Assembly (NCBI RefSeq): GCF_036711975.1
Contig: NC_091968.1
Location: 26,273,001-26,337,000, forward strand
Length of the DNA stretch: 64,000 nucleotides
DNA from: Onthophagus taurus
Lineage: Eukaryota; Arthropoda; Insecta; Coleoptera; Scarabaeidae
Reading direction: 5' to 3'
Below are positions 49,001-60,396 of this stretch, piece by piece. The notes beneath the pieces were generated by a model. The model had not been told where the DNA came from and made no database searches. It was given only the letters and a program-made list of their open reading frames with translations. The translations under genes and the position numbers were made by a program. The number at the start of each line of letters is the position of its first letter. The stretch's first letter is position 1.

Positions 49001-51071
49001 TTACAAAATTTTGATCAAAGCAATAGTTTTTAAGAAAAACACGTTTGTAGAAAATTTGTTAATTCAATCAAAAACTGTTGCTTTAATCAAAGTTTTGTAA
49101 AAGACCAATTGATAGATAAATGATCACTTTACACGAAAATACTGCCCGTTTGAAAAAATTAGCAGTGGAGTTGAAAATATTTTTTAAAAAGGGCTTTTTA
49201 TTGCAGATAATGTTTAATTTTAAAGAAACTTTGACCCGCTATATCTCGTTAAGGAGGCATTTGCGACCCCCATGTATATTAAGACTTTTCATCTTAATTT
49301 TTGATGTATTACCTGCCCTAGAAGTCTGTCAGCGGTTTTTTGAATCACCCTGTACATAGTTTTTGCTTTCCTTACCATGTAACTGCATCACTTTTTTTGT
49401 TTTCTATTACGTTTTTATGTTTGATAACAAATTCAAGAAGATGTTCGCATTCTTCTTTGATGAAATTGGTGGTTTGTCGCCTTTTCTCAGTCTTCATTTC
49501 CAAATTTTAATTTTAAGGTTAGAATATCGTCAAAATACCTAATAGTAGGTCTTTTGACCACATAGAGCTGTCAAATTAATATAAAGACCAAAAAATCCCT
49601 AGATTCATTGGTTATCTCAAGGATTTCTTAACTATGAGATAAATGGAGGTGGTAGTATGCACGACCCTATTATCTACGAGATAAATTGTATCTTATAGAT
49701 AGCTTAACTGACAGATAGCATTGGTTTGTAAAAGTGGACCTAAGTGCCATTTTAAATGACATTGTTATGGCGATTTATCGTTCGTTAGCAACGAAATTTT
49801 TTGGGGTCTATATAAGCTCCGCCCATCTCTGTGACGTCAGACTTAACAAAACGTGACGTCACATCGACACTTTAACGCGATTTTGGACTTTCTTATTATT
49901 CTTACCGATTTTTTTGGGTAATTTCATCATTGATTGAAATAAAATGGTCGATTTTAAAACCACATGATGATTCTTAAATTTTTCCTTAATTTACCTTTCC
50001 AATTTTAGTTTGAATTATTTCAGTTTCTGTAAGATTTCCTTGGGGTAATTTACAATTAATACAATCATCGATAAATTTATTAATAACTTTCTTCAAAATT
50101 CCTATGGCAATCGGAGCTGTACTTAATCTATTTTCATTTAAAATACAGTTTATTGTTTTATCATTTGGGTTTTCTTCTGTTAAAACATTTTCTATTGGAA
50201 CGGGGGTGTTTACAAAGGTTACATCAGCGATATCGGTTTGGTTTAAACCAAAAATATTACTTGGTTTTGATGTAATTCCTCCATCGTTTCGGTTAACCAA
50301 TAACGCAATCATTTTATTTTCTCGTAACCCCACTTTATTTAATTTTTCGGCCTGTGTTACAACAATAAAAATGTCGGCGTTTTCGCCATTAACAATCCAA
50401 TGTTTGGTTCCGTTTAAAATCCAATATTTTTCGTCGCTGGATAAAACAGCTTGCGTTTTATTTTTTGTATTCTCTGTTAATGTTGAATCGTTTATAAAAA
50501 AGGCTGAAATTGATTTTCCTTGAATGATATTATCGATGTATCTTTTTAGATGTGGTTTTGTGTATTTCAACAACATTTGTAACCCCAACTGTTGATTTTG
50601 TACCATGCCAATTTTTCCATCAGCTTTTCCAAACTCTTCGTAAAACCGAAAAGTTTCTGTTAATGATAATTGTCGCCCACCGTCCATGGAAGAGGCTTGA
50701 AGCCCCAATAAATTTAAATTACTCAAATTCTGAATGTAATTTCGATTAATTTCTTTTTCGTTGGTTTGATTTATATTTTCGAAGAAATCTTTAACTGGAT
50801 TTATTTCCTCTTCGAGGGTATCAACTTGTTTTTTATCTAATACTTCTGGATATGCCATTAGTTCTGTGTCAACAACACCCAAAAAGAAATTTTTTACAAA
50901 GGGTTCTCTTTGCGGCTTTTTTATAACCTCTCTACTTGATACTTTTGATAATTTTTCAACCGTTCTTTGTAACTCATCCTCTTTCTTCTCTTTTATTGCA
51001 ACTTCAGTTGAATATTTTCGTAGATTTATCTTTCTTTGAGTATTTCGCGCGGAACGCAAAAAATAAAACAT
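46077..51071 (-). CDS. Egm: Complex I assembly factor Egm/ACAD9-like (5 exons)
   Basis: Exons 51071-49995, 47050-46760, 46712-46543, 46489-46353 and 46300-46077 join in consistent phases to 632 aa, close to human ACAD9 (621 aa). The N terminus (FLRSARNTQRKINLRKYST) is a basic mitochondrial presequence. The acyl-CoA dehydrogenase fold is recognisable by REPFVKNFFLG, LNLLGLQ, YWILNGTKHWIVNG, GMESLTYLTSGLLDQ, VALLGLQHAG and a C-terminal ACAD9/VLCAD-type extension (GRFGADVI, AYAMTAVL) ending HPLSRIF. Insect members (Drosophila Enigma) are linked to oxidative stress and complex I assembly rather than to beta-oxidation alone. The catalytic loop, FEGTNE in active relatives, reads LLHESVYN here: His437 at the Glu position with Glu438 next to it. 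The substrate loop TEPASGSD is also lost (INDSTLTENT). This suggests an assembly role without dehydrogenase activity. Intron 1 (2.9 kb) is filled by mobile elements. Confidence 0.93.
47330..48290. repeat. Repeat family A, two consecutive units in Egm intron 1
   Basis: Same consensus as the copies at 9718, 18180 and 61590, with GAGTCCAAACATGACGCA, CCCGAAGTTAGCAACAATG and CACCTGAAGTTAGTTATC. It is preceded at 47255-47300 by a damaged copy of the CTAGAACTAG palindrome arm. Confidence 0.8.
48722..49745. mobile_element. Second PIF/Harbinger fragment, split by a foldback element
   Basis: The sequence from TTTTAACATACAATAATA and from CATAGTTTTTGCTTTCC onward matches the 5' part of the Myb/SANT gene and the right end of the element at 42339-44205. 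It keeps exon 1 of the Myb/SANT gene, with Lys where the other copy has a stop, and loses the rest. The right end near 49745 is eroded. Confidence 0.78.
48757..49352. mobile_element. 596-bp foldback MITE (CAGGGTGATTC ends), TA target
   Basis: Ends are CAGGGTGATTCAAAAAACCG and its reverse complement, with TA on both sides. The two halves are inverted copies (TGTATTATCTACTC / GATGTATTACCTGCCC, AACGAGATATAGCGG / CCGCTATATCTCGTT). It is inserted in the Harbinger fragment: the first Harbinger copy shows the intact empty site GAGATATACATAC. Confidence 0.88.
49807..49861. promoter_or_regulatory. Promoter-like cluster: TATA, GC box and two CRE sites in Egm intron 1
   Basis: TATATAAGC, then CTCCGCCC, then two perfect TGACGTCA palindromes (49832-49839 and 49854-49861) lie within 60 bp. 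CREB/ATF proteins bind TGACGTCA. No open frame follows that would need a promoter, so this could be a relic of an element or an internal enhancer. Confidence 0.4.
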
Positions 51072-52045
51072 ATTTTTTTTGATATTTTTTAAGGGATAAC
51101 CTCAAAATCACGACAAAGTTTTATAGGTTATGTTAACATTTTAATATAAAATTACAGATTTCTGTTCTTGTTTTGTAATAAGGTGATTATAATCGCTTAC
51201 ATATAACACATGTTAATTTATTTAGGATTAATTTTTTAAACACATTAGTTGAACGATAAGTCCAACGAATATTTATTCAACACATAATCTAAATAGGTAA
51301 TTGTTAAAAAACTGCAGGCTCAGCGTTTTTGGCGCCATCTGTTGGCACTTGTCCCCCAACTAATCGTGTTTATATTTATTTTTAATTTGATTTAAATTTA
51401 CCAAATTATTATATTTAATAATTGAAACTAGTTTGTATCTCATTCACTTATATATTTTAAAACTCTAGTCACACTCACATTTCTACAAGTATGTCTTAAT
51501 CTATATTTTTATATCTATCTCTAACTTAGGCAACCCAACCTACAACAGAATGTCCACGTAACCCAAGGTCATCGAGATACATATAATTTTGTAAATATAG
51601 TATATCTCGATGCCGAAGGTTTATTTATTTATAATATATAAACCTTGCACGTAACTAAGGTCCGTTGAGTAAACATAAATAAGTTTATCCAACTCCATAC
51701 GAACACTGTTCTTATGAACGTATCCCCCTGCAAGGGCCTTGCTGTGACGTCATTGGAAGAATTGACATTTTTATGTTTTTATTTATACAATGATATTTCA
51801 CTTAAGAAGCAATACACAAAAATATAAAAACATAAAAAAAGATATAAAATAAAATATAAATTAAAATGTAAAGCGAAATATTAACGGTTATAATTTTATT
51901 ATTGTTAGGTTATCCAACTTGACTCGGTTGCCATGGTGATTAAGATCCAAATATTGCAGGTGCTTATCAAAATTGACGTTGGATTTAAGTTTTTTTAATG
52001 AAAAACACATAATTAATTGGATTTAAAGGTTGTATTTAATTCAAA
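51072..52045. promoter_or_regulatory. Divergent intergenic region between Egm and the exon at 52046
   Basis: 974 bp separating the Egm start codon (minus) from a plus-strand start. It contains a perfect CRE, TGACGTCA at 51745-51752, followed directly by ATTGG (an inverted CCAAT), and the X-box listed separately. I see no TATA box next to Egm. Confidence 0.45.
51927..51940 (+). promoter_or_regulatory. RFX-type X-box
   Basis: GTTGCCATGGTGAT is close to the imperfect palindrome GTTGCCATGGCAAC recognised by RFX factors, which control genes for ciliated neurons and sperm. It lies 106 bp upstream of the ATG at 52046, the usual distance. Confidence 0.5.
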
Positions 52046-52065
52046 ATGGGTGAAATTATAGCAAG
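52046..52065 (+). CDS. Possible first coding exon (MGEIIAR) of an unidentified gene
   Basis: ATG followed by six codons and a strong donor (AAG|GTAAGT). It sits under the X-box in a promoter-like interval. No second exon was found before the PSAT gene; the DNA in between is almost wholly transposons. A frame through GTAAGT..TTTTAG would make a 30-bp intron, too short to be real. The gene may have lost its body, may have a long intron past the window, or the exon may be spurious. Confidence 0.3.
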
Positions 52066-52129
52066 GTAAGTGGATTAAATAAAATTTTTTTTTAGATCAA
52101 TTAAAGTGTACAAGAATTTAGGGTTACAT

Positions 52130-52395
52130 AACAATTAAAACTAGAACTAATACTAGAGCTAGAACCAGAAAGTTTTAAGTTTAGACAAGAACTTAGAAAA
52201 GTCAGAAGACGCATGTCTAAACCCGAATATTTCTAGTTCTAGTATTAGTTTTACATTAGCACTATCACTAGAACTAACACAAGACCTAGAATCATTCGGA
52301 AATGACTCCAAACATGATGTTGCTAGATATCACTATTAAACTAAAACTAACACTAGACCTAGAACTAGAATCTTTCGGGTTAAGCCGTGCGTTTT
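52130..52395. repeat. CTAGAACTAG / CGGGTTTAG palindrome arms, several broken copies
   Basis: Arms of the same palindrome family as at 37736-38164 occur in both orientations (52140-52195, 52215-52245, 52275-52300, 52345-52385). They adjoin the Penelope-like element. Confidence 0.7.
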
Positions 52396-53850
52396 TTGAA
52401 AAAAATGTTTGACGTTTCGGATGCCATGTTGCAACATTCTTCAGAAACAAGTTCGCAGTGACGAATTCGGTTAAAATTTGACAATAAATACATGAAAAGG
52501 TAATTAATAACTAATTAGTGTCAAATTGTCAACTAAGTTTTTGTCAAATCCGGGTGGAGAAGGCTTCGTTGAGTTCCAACCATCTTTTCTATTCATGTTA
52601 TTCCCATGTCGATGAATCTCTATCGCCTCTCTCGTCAATCTTTGGAAGTAATGTCCGTTTCTTGCTAGCACTTTGGTTTTTTCGAACTCTATACTGTGTC
52701 CCCCTTTGTGACAATGCTCTGCGACTGCAGATTGTTGGATCTTCCTTAGTCGGACGTTCCTCTCGTGTTACTTGATGCAGCACTCGATATTACGTCCGGT
52801 TTGGCCAACGTCATATTTCCCGCAACTGCACGATAGCCTCCCTTTAATGGGGTTAGTTTGTCTTTGGCTATCGGTACAGCGTTTTGTATTTTGCTGACCG
52901 TACCGTATCGTACCACGATATCATTCTCCTTCAGACGCCTCGCAATTCGCTCCGTCACACCTGAAACATAAGGAAGGCAGATAAAACCGGATGGTGTCGT
53001 ACTTACAGAGTGATCCTTCTGTTTGCGTGGTTTGGTGGTTCGTCGGATATTTCCCATCGTATAGCCGTTCTTCTGTAGCAACATTTTCTAGGAATCTTTC
53101 TTTGGTTCTCTTTATCGCATATCCTCTCTGCTCGCTGGAATAAGGTTTGAATCACGGACCTCTTCTGTTGTAGATGAAGCCTGCAGGTACCTATTCGTAT
53201 GCGTCTTCTTTCGATATACTCCCAGTTCCATGCCCCTATCTGTCTTCCTAATGACTAACACATCCAGGAATGGCAACTGTTTTGCAGTTTCTGTTTCCAT
53301 GGTAAATTTTATCATGGGGTGCTGTGAATTGAGGTGGTCTAGAAATTCCTGGAGCTTTTTTCCATGTTGTCAGATCATCTTCAAACATCTCCATGTAAAA
53401 ATTGGCTATCACAGGAGAGAGAGCTCACCCCTTCCAGCTGAAGTATCCCGACGATAGGCAGTACTCCACTAGTCTTTGGACATACTTGGGCAAACACTCC
53501 GGGATGAGTTTCTGGCGAAGACCATCCACCGCATCTTTGACTGGTACTCTGGTGCGAATTAGCTTTTCAATTGATCTGCTTTGATTTCTGTGGATTTTAC
53601 TAGTTCTTTCATTTTTCTTACTATCTTCTCGGTTGTGTCCTTTTTTATTTTCTTATAAGGCTCTTGATCTTGTCGTCGTATTCCTTTCTGTCCATAAGCA
53701 CGGCCGCATTCCCCTTGTCCGCTGGTAAGATGATAATGTCTAGTTTTTCCCTTATCGTTCGTAGTGCTCTTCTTTCGTTCATTGTTAAGTTTGATTTTGG
53801 TGCAGGTATTCTGCGAATAGCCGCTTCCATTTCCACTGTGAAGTTGTATA
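52396..53850 (-). pseudogene. Penelope-like element (RT plus GIY-YIG), decayed
   Basis: Minus-strand blocks appear in Penelope order: LDIIILPADKGNAAVLMDR (53740-53690), then the RT part KQLPFLDVLVIRKTDRG with VYRKKTHTNRYL (53280-53170), then LPYVSGVTERIARRLKEND (52965-52910), then a GIY-YIG-like nuclease segment (VGQTGRNIE, SAVAEHCHKGGHS, 52830-52690). The 3' end near 52400-52445 reads as a rolled GAAACGTCAAACATTTTTT. Frameshifts and stops break it between blocks. It is flanked on both sides by the palindrome family. Confidence 0.85.
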
Positions 53851-53939
53851 TTTTTATTGCACTAAAACTAGAACGAACACTAGACCTAGAATTAGAAAAA
53901 AAAAGGGAATTTAATTCTCTACAAATTATCTAGAATGAC

Positions 53940-54540
53940 TACTGACAAAATTATTAATCAGCAATGTTTTGAAGTTTCCAATAAAATTTACTGAACCCGG
54001 ATTGATGTTTTGTCCAGAATGTTCCAGTTCAGATTTGGCATTACGGAAATCCCTAAGAATTTTATTGGTTCTTGCTCCCGTCTCTCAGGTTTTGTCGTTA
54101 GTACAAGTTTCTGCGTCTTGTCAACATTTAGCTTTAAACGATTTCACAGCTTCAGTCATAATAATTTCAATGTTCTTTTTAAGCTTACATTTATTTTTCG
54201 ATGTTAGTATGAAAGACGTGTCATCAGCGTATATATATATATATGCCTTCTGCCAAGATATTTACAGGAAGATCATTTATATAGATCATGAAAAGCACTG
54301 CACCCAGAATTGATCTAGAAGTAATTTTGGTAATTTCGACCCTTCCATTGCACGCACTGCGCTATATTGCTTAGATAACTATGAATCATGTGATTCTTAT
54401 ACCGTTGGACATAATCGAATGTCTTTAACAAAGCATAATAATTGAACCTCTTCTTTGTCGTCGAACGCTTGTGCCACAGCATCAATCAAGCTTGTCAGAG
54501 CTGAGGTGGTTTAGACTCTTTTCAGAAAAAAAAATCTTTT
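53940..54540 (-). pseudogene. LINE RT fragment, decayed
   Basis: The minus strand contains YADDTSFILTSKNK (about 54240-54190) preceded by degenerate INDLP-like sequence and followed by IEIIMTEAVKSF. This is the palm of a non-LTR reverse transcriptase. The AT microsatellite next to it has distorted the frame. Confidence 0.65.
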
Positions 54541-54643
54541 GTATCAAAAACTTCTGTATCAATGTTGAAGTCTGAAAAAACTATTTTCCAACACTTGAAT
54601 CAACATTATTTATCAGTATTAATCCCATATCAATGATTATACT

Positions 54644-57600
54644 CGAGTGGTCAACAACAGTAAAAGTTGTTTAGACCACATTTTAGTAAAAACGTCTCTA
54701 CCGCACAAGAATTTGTTGTCGATTGTATCTCATTCAAAAATTACCTACCATAGTCCTGTTTTCTTGCAGATAAATTTTCCCAATGTTAAAAACAACACTA
54801 TCCACAATAAGAACAAATGCTACCAAATGATAATTGATTATAATAAATTCATTAACAACATTGCTGCACAAAATTTCGCGAGTGTCCCTTCTGACATTGA
54901 TGATGCCTTACAATTTATCAGTGACGTAATCAAAGATCAGCGGGATAAGGCAACTGTCAAGAGGGAAATTACATCTAAGAATAGGAAGCGTACTCCTTGG
55001 ATAACGAACGGCGTGGTAAGGTCTATTAACACAAGAGATATTCTTTATAAGCAATCAAAATTGGATCCCGGTAATGTCCAATTAAACAATACATATAAAC
55101 AATATTGTGTGACAATTAAAAAGTTAATCACCACTCTAAAGCAAAGCTACTACAAACAAAAGATCTACACACAAAAAGATAACGCAAAAGATTTGTGGAG
55201 GATTGGGCGAGAATTGACAGGCAGGGAGAAGCCTCTAGGGAGTATATCCTCTGTAAAGACCGCCACCAATGAACAGTTAACTAAAGAACTAGATATCGCG
55301 AATGAATTTAATCTATATTTTAAAGATGTAGCGCGAAAATTATTAAATCAGAAAAGTGGTAAAGTGTCTAATCAATCGTTTAAATTCATAAAGAGTAACG
55401 TCAACTCATTATTCCTCGCCCCAACTGATCAACATGAAATCATAAGTATTGCAAATAAGATGAAAAATAAAAATTCCACTGGTTGTGACAATATCTCTAT
55501 AAAACTAATTAAGAAAATTATTCACTTAATTGCACCAGCTTTATCTATTTTATTCAATAGATGTTTCGAACAGGGGTATTTTCCTAAAGCATTGAAAACG
55601 GCGGTTGTTGTTCCGGTTTTTAAGGGTGGGGATTCACAGTCTACGTCAAACCACAGACCTATTTCCTTGGTAAACAATTTTAGTAAAATCTTAGAAAAAC
55701 TTTTAAAAGTGCGTCTGACTTGTTTTATTAATGAAAATAATATTCTGTCAAAGAATCAGTTTGGTTTTATTGAAGGTAAATCTACGAATGATGCTATTGC
55801 TGAACTTACATCCAAAATTAAATCTGGCTTTGATAAGTCCAAACCTTGTTTGGCTGTTTTTTTGGATCTGGCTAAAGCCTTCGATACTGTCGACCATAGT
55901 TTATTGTTACAGAAGCTGGATATCTATGGGGTTAGAGGCGAGGCCCTTAAGGTGGCCGTTACAACATCCCCTGATGTCATGATACACATGTACAACGCAT
56001 GCCTTAAAGAGGGTACTTTCCCCGATGCCTGGAAGGTACAGAGATTGGTTTTGATTCGAAAAAAAAAGGCGATCCTTCTTGTCCATCTGCATACCGACCC
56101 CTGTGCATGCTGGACACCGCGGGGAAGCTGCTTGAAAGGCTGCTTCGGAGCAGATTAAATAATGTAATAGAGAGCGCAGACGGACTAGCAACCAGACTGC
56201 ACTGGCAGATCGACGATAGGAGCCGTCAAAGAAATAGTCCAAACTTTTAAGGAGGCTCAACGAAAAAACCATTACTCTAGGCCCATCGTAGTACTGATCA
56301 CCTTAGACATTAGAAACGCGTTTAACTCTGCGCGCTGGGAGGAGATCCTCCATGCCTTGGAACGAAACTTCGCAACCCCGGATTATCTGATGCGGATTCT
56401 GGGAAGTTACTTCACGAATAGGATTCTATCCTACGATACCCTACAAGGCCCAAGAACAAAGAGGATGACATGCGGAGTAGCGCAGGGGTCCGTCCTCGGC
56501 CCGGTGCTGTGGAACGTCTTCTACGACGGGATTCTGCGGCTGCAGATGCCTGACGGAGTTTTTCTTGTGGGCTACGCGGACGATTTGGCTGCGGTGATCC
56601 AGGCACGGAACGAAACCGAGGCTCAAAGAAGTATAAACAGAGTAATGAGAAGGACAAGCTGTTGGATGATGGACCGCGGTCTGACCTTTGCGGCTGATAA
56701 AACGAAAATCATCCTGCTTACTGGACGCCGCATACCGCTGGAGATAGGTTTCAAAGTTCAAGAGACCGAAATCGTCAGTCGGAAAGCCCTGAAATATTTG
56801 GGGGTAACGCTCGACAATAGACTAACATTCCGAGATCATGTGAGGTGTGCCTGCGATAGAGCGGCAAAAATTACAACAATGCTGAGTCGCATAATGGGAA
56901 ATGTTGGCGGACCCACTGCGACCAAGCGTAGACTACTTATGGAGGTCTCAAATGCCATAATGTTATACGGCTGCGAGATCTGGACCGATGATCTCAGGCA
57001 GGATAGCCACAAACGTCTCATATCAGTCCAAAGAAGAAGTGCCCTGCGGATTACATCTGCGTATAGAACAGTGTCAGGACCTGCGGTGCTTGTAATCGCT
57101 GGCATACCCCCCCTTGACCTACTAGCTGCGGAAAGAAAGGAGGTATATGAGACAAAAGACGCAGTGGAACCGATACAAGCGCGTAAGCAGGCTAGAATGC
57201 ATACCTGTGATAAATGGCAGAAGCTATGGGACGAGGAAACCCGAGGCAGGTGGACGGCTCGACTGATCCCGCGTATTCAGATTTGGCGTGATCGAAAGCA
57301 CGGCGAAGTCAATTACTACATTACCCAAATCCTAACGGGGCACGGATATTTTTGTAAATACCTCTGGAACATCGGAAAAGTAAATAGCCCTGCTTGCCCA
57401 TATGGGGATGGGCTGACAGACGACGCCGAACACACAGTGTTCCACTGCCACAGATGGAAAACCGAAAGGGAAGAGTTGACGGCAAATGTAGGCTCTATAG
57501 CATCCGACACGCTAGTCAACAAAATGATTAATGACGAAGCGACTTGGACATCAATCGTTACCTTTTTGACGAAGGTCCTCACCCAGAAGAAACTTGAAAT

Positions 57601-59285
57601 GGATGTCGCCCTACAACTACCAGCTGAAGCCGGAGGGGGGAACCCCGATGGGACGAAGAGCCCCCCTCCGATACCTGTAAGTTTACGGTTTTATATGCAA
57701 ACCTAGAAGTAATCACATATTTTTAATTCTTTATACGTACCTGGACCCGACCTGAAGTTGATCCAACTGCTGAAGACGGAGGGGGGATCCCCGACGGGAC
57801 GAAGAACCCCCTCCGATGCCTGTAAGTTAACGGTCTTAAATGCAAACGTAAAAGTAACCATATGTTTTTATTTTGTTATACGTACCTTAACCCGACGTGG
57901 AGTCTTCGATGCCTACGTACCTGTATTTGAAGTGCAGTAGATCCACTAAAGTACTGAAGAATCACAGAAGACGGATGGGGGATCCCCAAACACACGAAAT
58001 GCTCCGATGAAATACCCAGAAGGGTGGTCCCGGAGCTGGGGAAAGAGGGGGAGTTTTTAGTGGGTAACTTAGGGACTAGAGTCCCACACTTCCGGCCGAA
58101 ATATTTCCCAACACATCACCATCTACAAGCGCCAACAGTAGGCCGGGGTGCGTAACGCATTTTCTCCTCCTCAGCGCAAAAAAAAAAAAAAAATGGGGTT
58201 AGAGGTATTCCCTGGAAGTTATTGAAATCCTACTTGCAGGATAGAATGCAATGTGTTAAGATTGGGCAGGATTACAGTAAGGAAGGAACCGTATTGGGTC
58301 CGCTTCTGTTTATATTGTTCATAAATGACTTGCTTTCTTTATCCCTGAAAGGGCAGTCGATTTCGTATGCAGACGACACGGTTCTATTTGTAGAAGGTTC
58401 TTCCTGGACTGATGTTAAGGATAAGACGGTGGCAGATCTAAAAATGATAAATAGTTGGCTGGAGGATAGTAAACTTACATTGAATGAAGGAAAGACAAAC
58501 TTTATTAAATTTACCATTAGAAAAAATACTAATAATAACTGTATGAGCCTCCCGATACATAAAAGTGATTGTACTGATGGCATATGTGTTTGCAAAAAGA
58601 TAACACCTGTACTAAATACTACTTACCTGGGAGTTTTAATTGACAACCACTTGCGGTGGGATGCTCACGTGGGAAAAATCGTTGATAAGATTCGCCGTAG
58701 TGTTTACATCTTCAAAAGACTGCGAGATGTATGTGATTTGAAAACACTTAAAACATTTTACTATGGAATTGTTCAACCTATCTTACAGTATGGTATTCTT
58801 GCGTGGGGTTCGTCCACTGGTCATCACCTACAAAAAGTAATTACAGCCCAAAAACTTGTTATGAAAGTAATGTTACATAAACCTCGTATCTATCCTTCTG
58901 TACTGTTGTTTGAAGAATCTGGTTTGATGACAGTAAAACAGTTGTATGTCACGACGGTCGTGATTAAGGCAGTTAAAACTCAAAGGGATTTAACATTCCC
59001 ATCCCATTGTTATTGTACAGATATGCTGATATCTTGCAGTTCGCGCATCTCACGGGCTTGCCATTGCAATTCGAACAAATAAATCAATAGCACAAAAACC
59101 CTTTACTTTTTATTTGGCTAGGGTATACAATGAGTTTATTGAATTTCTAACATCAAAGAATTTGAATCAGCAAAACATTAATTTGAAACGGACAGCGAAA
59201 ATGTGGGCTAGATCGCTCACTGAACCACAAATTGAGGACATTTTTCATCAAGGTATACTATTATTATTATTATTATTAATGTTTT
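54644..59285 (+). mobile_element. LINE with nearly intact RT, split by a later R1-like insertion
   Basis: The left half (54644-55938) starts in the C-terminal end of the endonuclease (LDHILVKTSL), passes the linker and enters the RT: STGCDNISIKLIKK, VVVPVFKGGD, HRPISLVNNFSKILEK, KNQFGFIEGKSTNDAI, VFLDLAKAFDTVDHSLLL. The right half (58193-59285) resumes with GIPWKLL-type sequence, VLGPLLFILFINDL and SYADDTVLFVEG, then LGVLIDNHLRWDAHV and the post-RT region. The two halves are contiguous once the insertion is removed. One frameshift near 59020 is visible. The element ends at a (TTA)n stretch, 59256-59280, a likely 3' tail. The 5' end lacks most of the endonuclease. Confidence 0.9.
55939..58192 (+). 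mobile_element. R1-like LINE, 5'-truncated, 13-bp TSD and poly-A
   Basis: Inserted in the RT of the host LINE with the duplication ATGGGGTTAGAGG (55926-55938 and 58193-58205) and a poly-A run (58178-58192). It encodes the RT start (VMIHMYNACLKEGTFPDAWK), then, after frameshifts near 56070 and 56180, CGVAQGSVLGPVLWNVFYDG, VGYADDLAAV and LGVTLDNRLTFRDHV. The C-terminal cysteine-histidine motif (CPYG with HTVFHCHRW) is typical of R1-clade elements. The long frame 56357-57706 is intact. The 3' UTR (57620-57895) holds two tandem ~135-bp repeats, each with a GGAGGGGG/CCCCCTCC hairpin. Confidence 0.92.
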
Positions 59286-59289
59286 TGCC

Positions 59290-60240
59290 TTTTTACAGAA
59301 ACTTTCCTTCGAATATTCTGAGTTAATAGTAGCCTTTTTGAACACTATATTAGTATTAGCTGTAAATGTAGCATTCAGATTTTTTTTCAAAAACTTTAAT
59401 ATCATCTGTGTTTAAGCATATTTCTTTGTGCAAAAATTTCTTTTTGCGAAAAATATCTCGGTTGTCAGAATTTTTTTGCATTAAAAACGTAAAATTTTTC
59501 CCGATAAATAACGAAATTCTCCGTGGGGGTCCCTTATCAGTGTTATTTGCATCACGAGACACCGAATTTCTTATCGCCAACTAAAAGTGCATACTATCAG
59601 GTTAACTCGCCTAGTAACAAATAACAAATATGTTTTTAAAATAGGAGGAGAGAGGTTTTTTCCTCTACGAAAATGAGCTGATAACTGATAACACACCCGT
59701 AGAGATCAATCCGAAAAAGTTGACGTATTTTTCCACTCGCATAACAACGTTTAAGGAACCTTATGCAATATTCATCGCCAATTTCAATTTGTTTACAAAG
59801 ATCGTATCAATTTGACGCAAAAATGATTCGAAGAAGAATAATATATAAATTTAACATTTATTATTTACGAGGTAAAATTCGTTTTGTTTTTAAATAAACA
59901 AGGAAGATAACAAAACCTCCTCCTCGTGTTCCCAATAAAAAAAAATTAATCAAAATGAAATTAGAACCCAAGATATCTTCAATAGCACAATTAGAACTGG
60001 TAAAATCCAGTTCAAATTGATAACCCTTTGTAACATTCGATTAAAACGTAAAAAAAAATGTTTAGTCTTGCGATTGGAAACGTAATTCCAAAAAATCAAT
60101 GTTTTTAAAATTATGAAACTAAAACCGACGACAATTTTGAAAAAGAAATCGTTGCAAAATTAAAATCTTGTGAAACACGAGACTTTACTCGAACAACACG
60201 TTTAAATCTAAACTGGTAAATAAAGTTTTGTTCTCGATTC
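59290..60240. other. Intergenic stretch before PSAT, nothing recognised
   Basis: No gene or repeat array seen. The minus-strand frame at 59356-59580 lacks any recognised motif. Confidence 0.45.
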
Positions 60241-60248
60241 GAATTTGA

Positions 60249-60284
60249 TATAAAAGCGAGCTCAGCGGGCTGCAGTGGTCAGTT
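60249..60284 (+). promoter_or_regulatory. PSAT core promoter: TATA box and initiator
   Basis: TATAAAA at 60249-60255 and an arthropod initiator TCAGT at 60279-60283, with the A 32 bp downstream of the TATA start. This predicts a 5' UTR of about 116 bp before the ATG at 60397. Confidence 0.65.
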
Positions 60285-60396
60285 TCGCTGAGAAAATTCA
60301 ATTGCAACCAGTGTTAAAGAGAACGTGTTGAGTTTAGTGACCTTTTAAAATCATTAATTTTCTTGCTAATTTTCGAATTAAAACATTAAGAATAAA

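Noticed and set aside
52046..52140. A two-exon mini-gene using a 30-bp intron after MGEIIAR.
   Set aside because: The intron would be shorter than the splicing machinery normally accepts, and the second exon stops within 14 codons.
56836..57582. Minus-strand frames opposite the R1-like LINE.
   Set aside because: They are shadows of the sense frame that carries all RT motifs.
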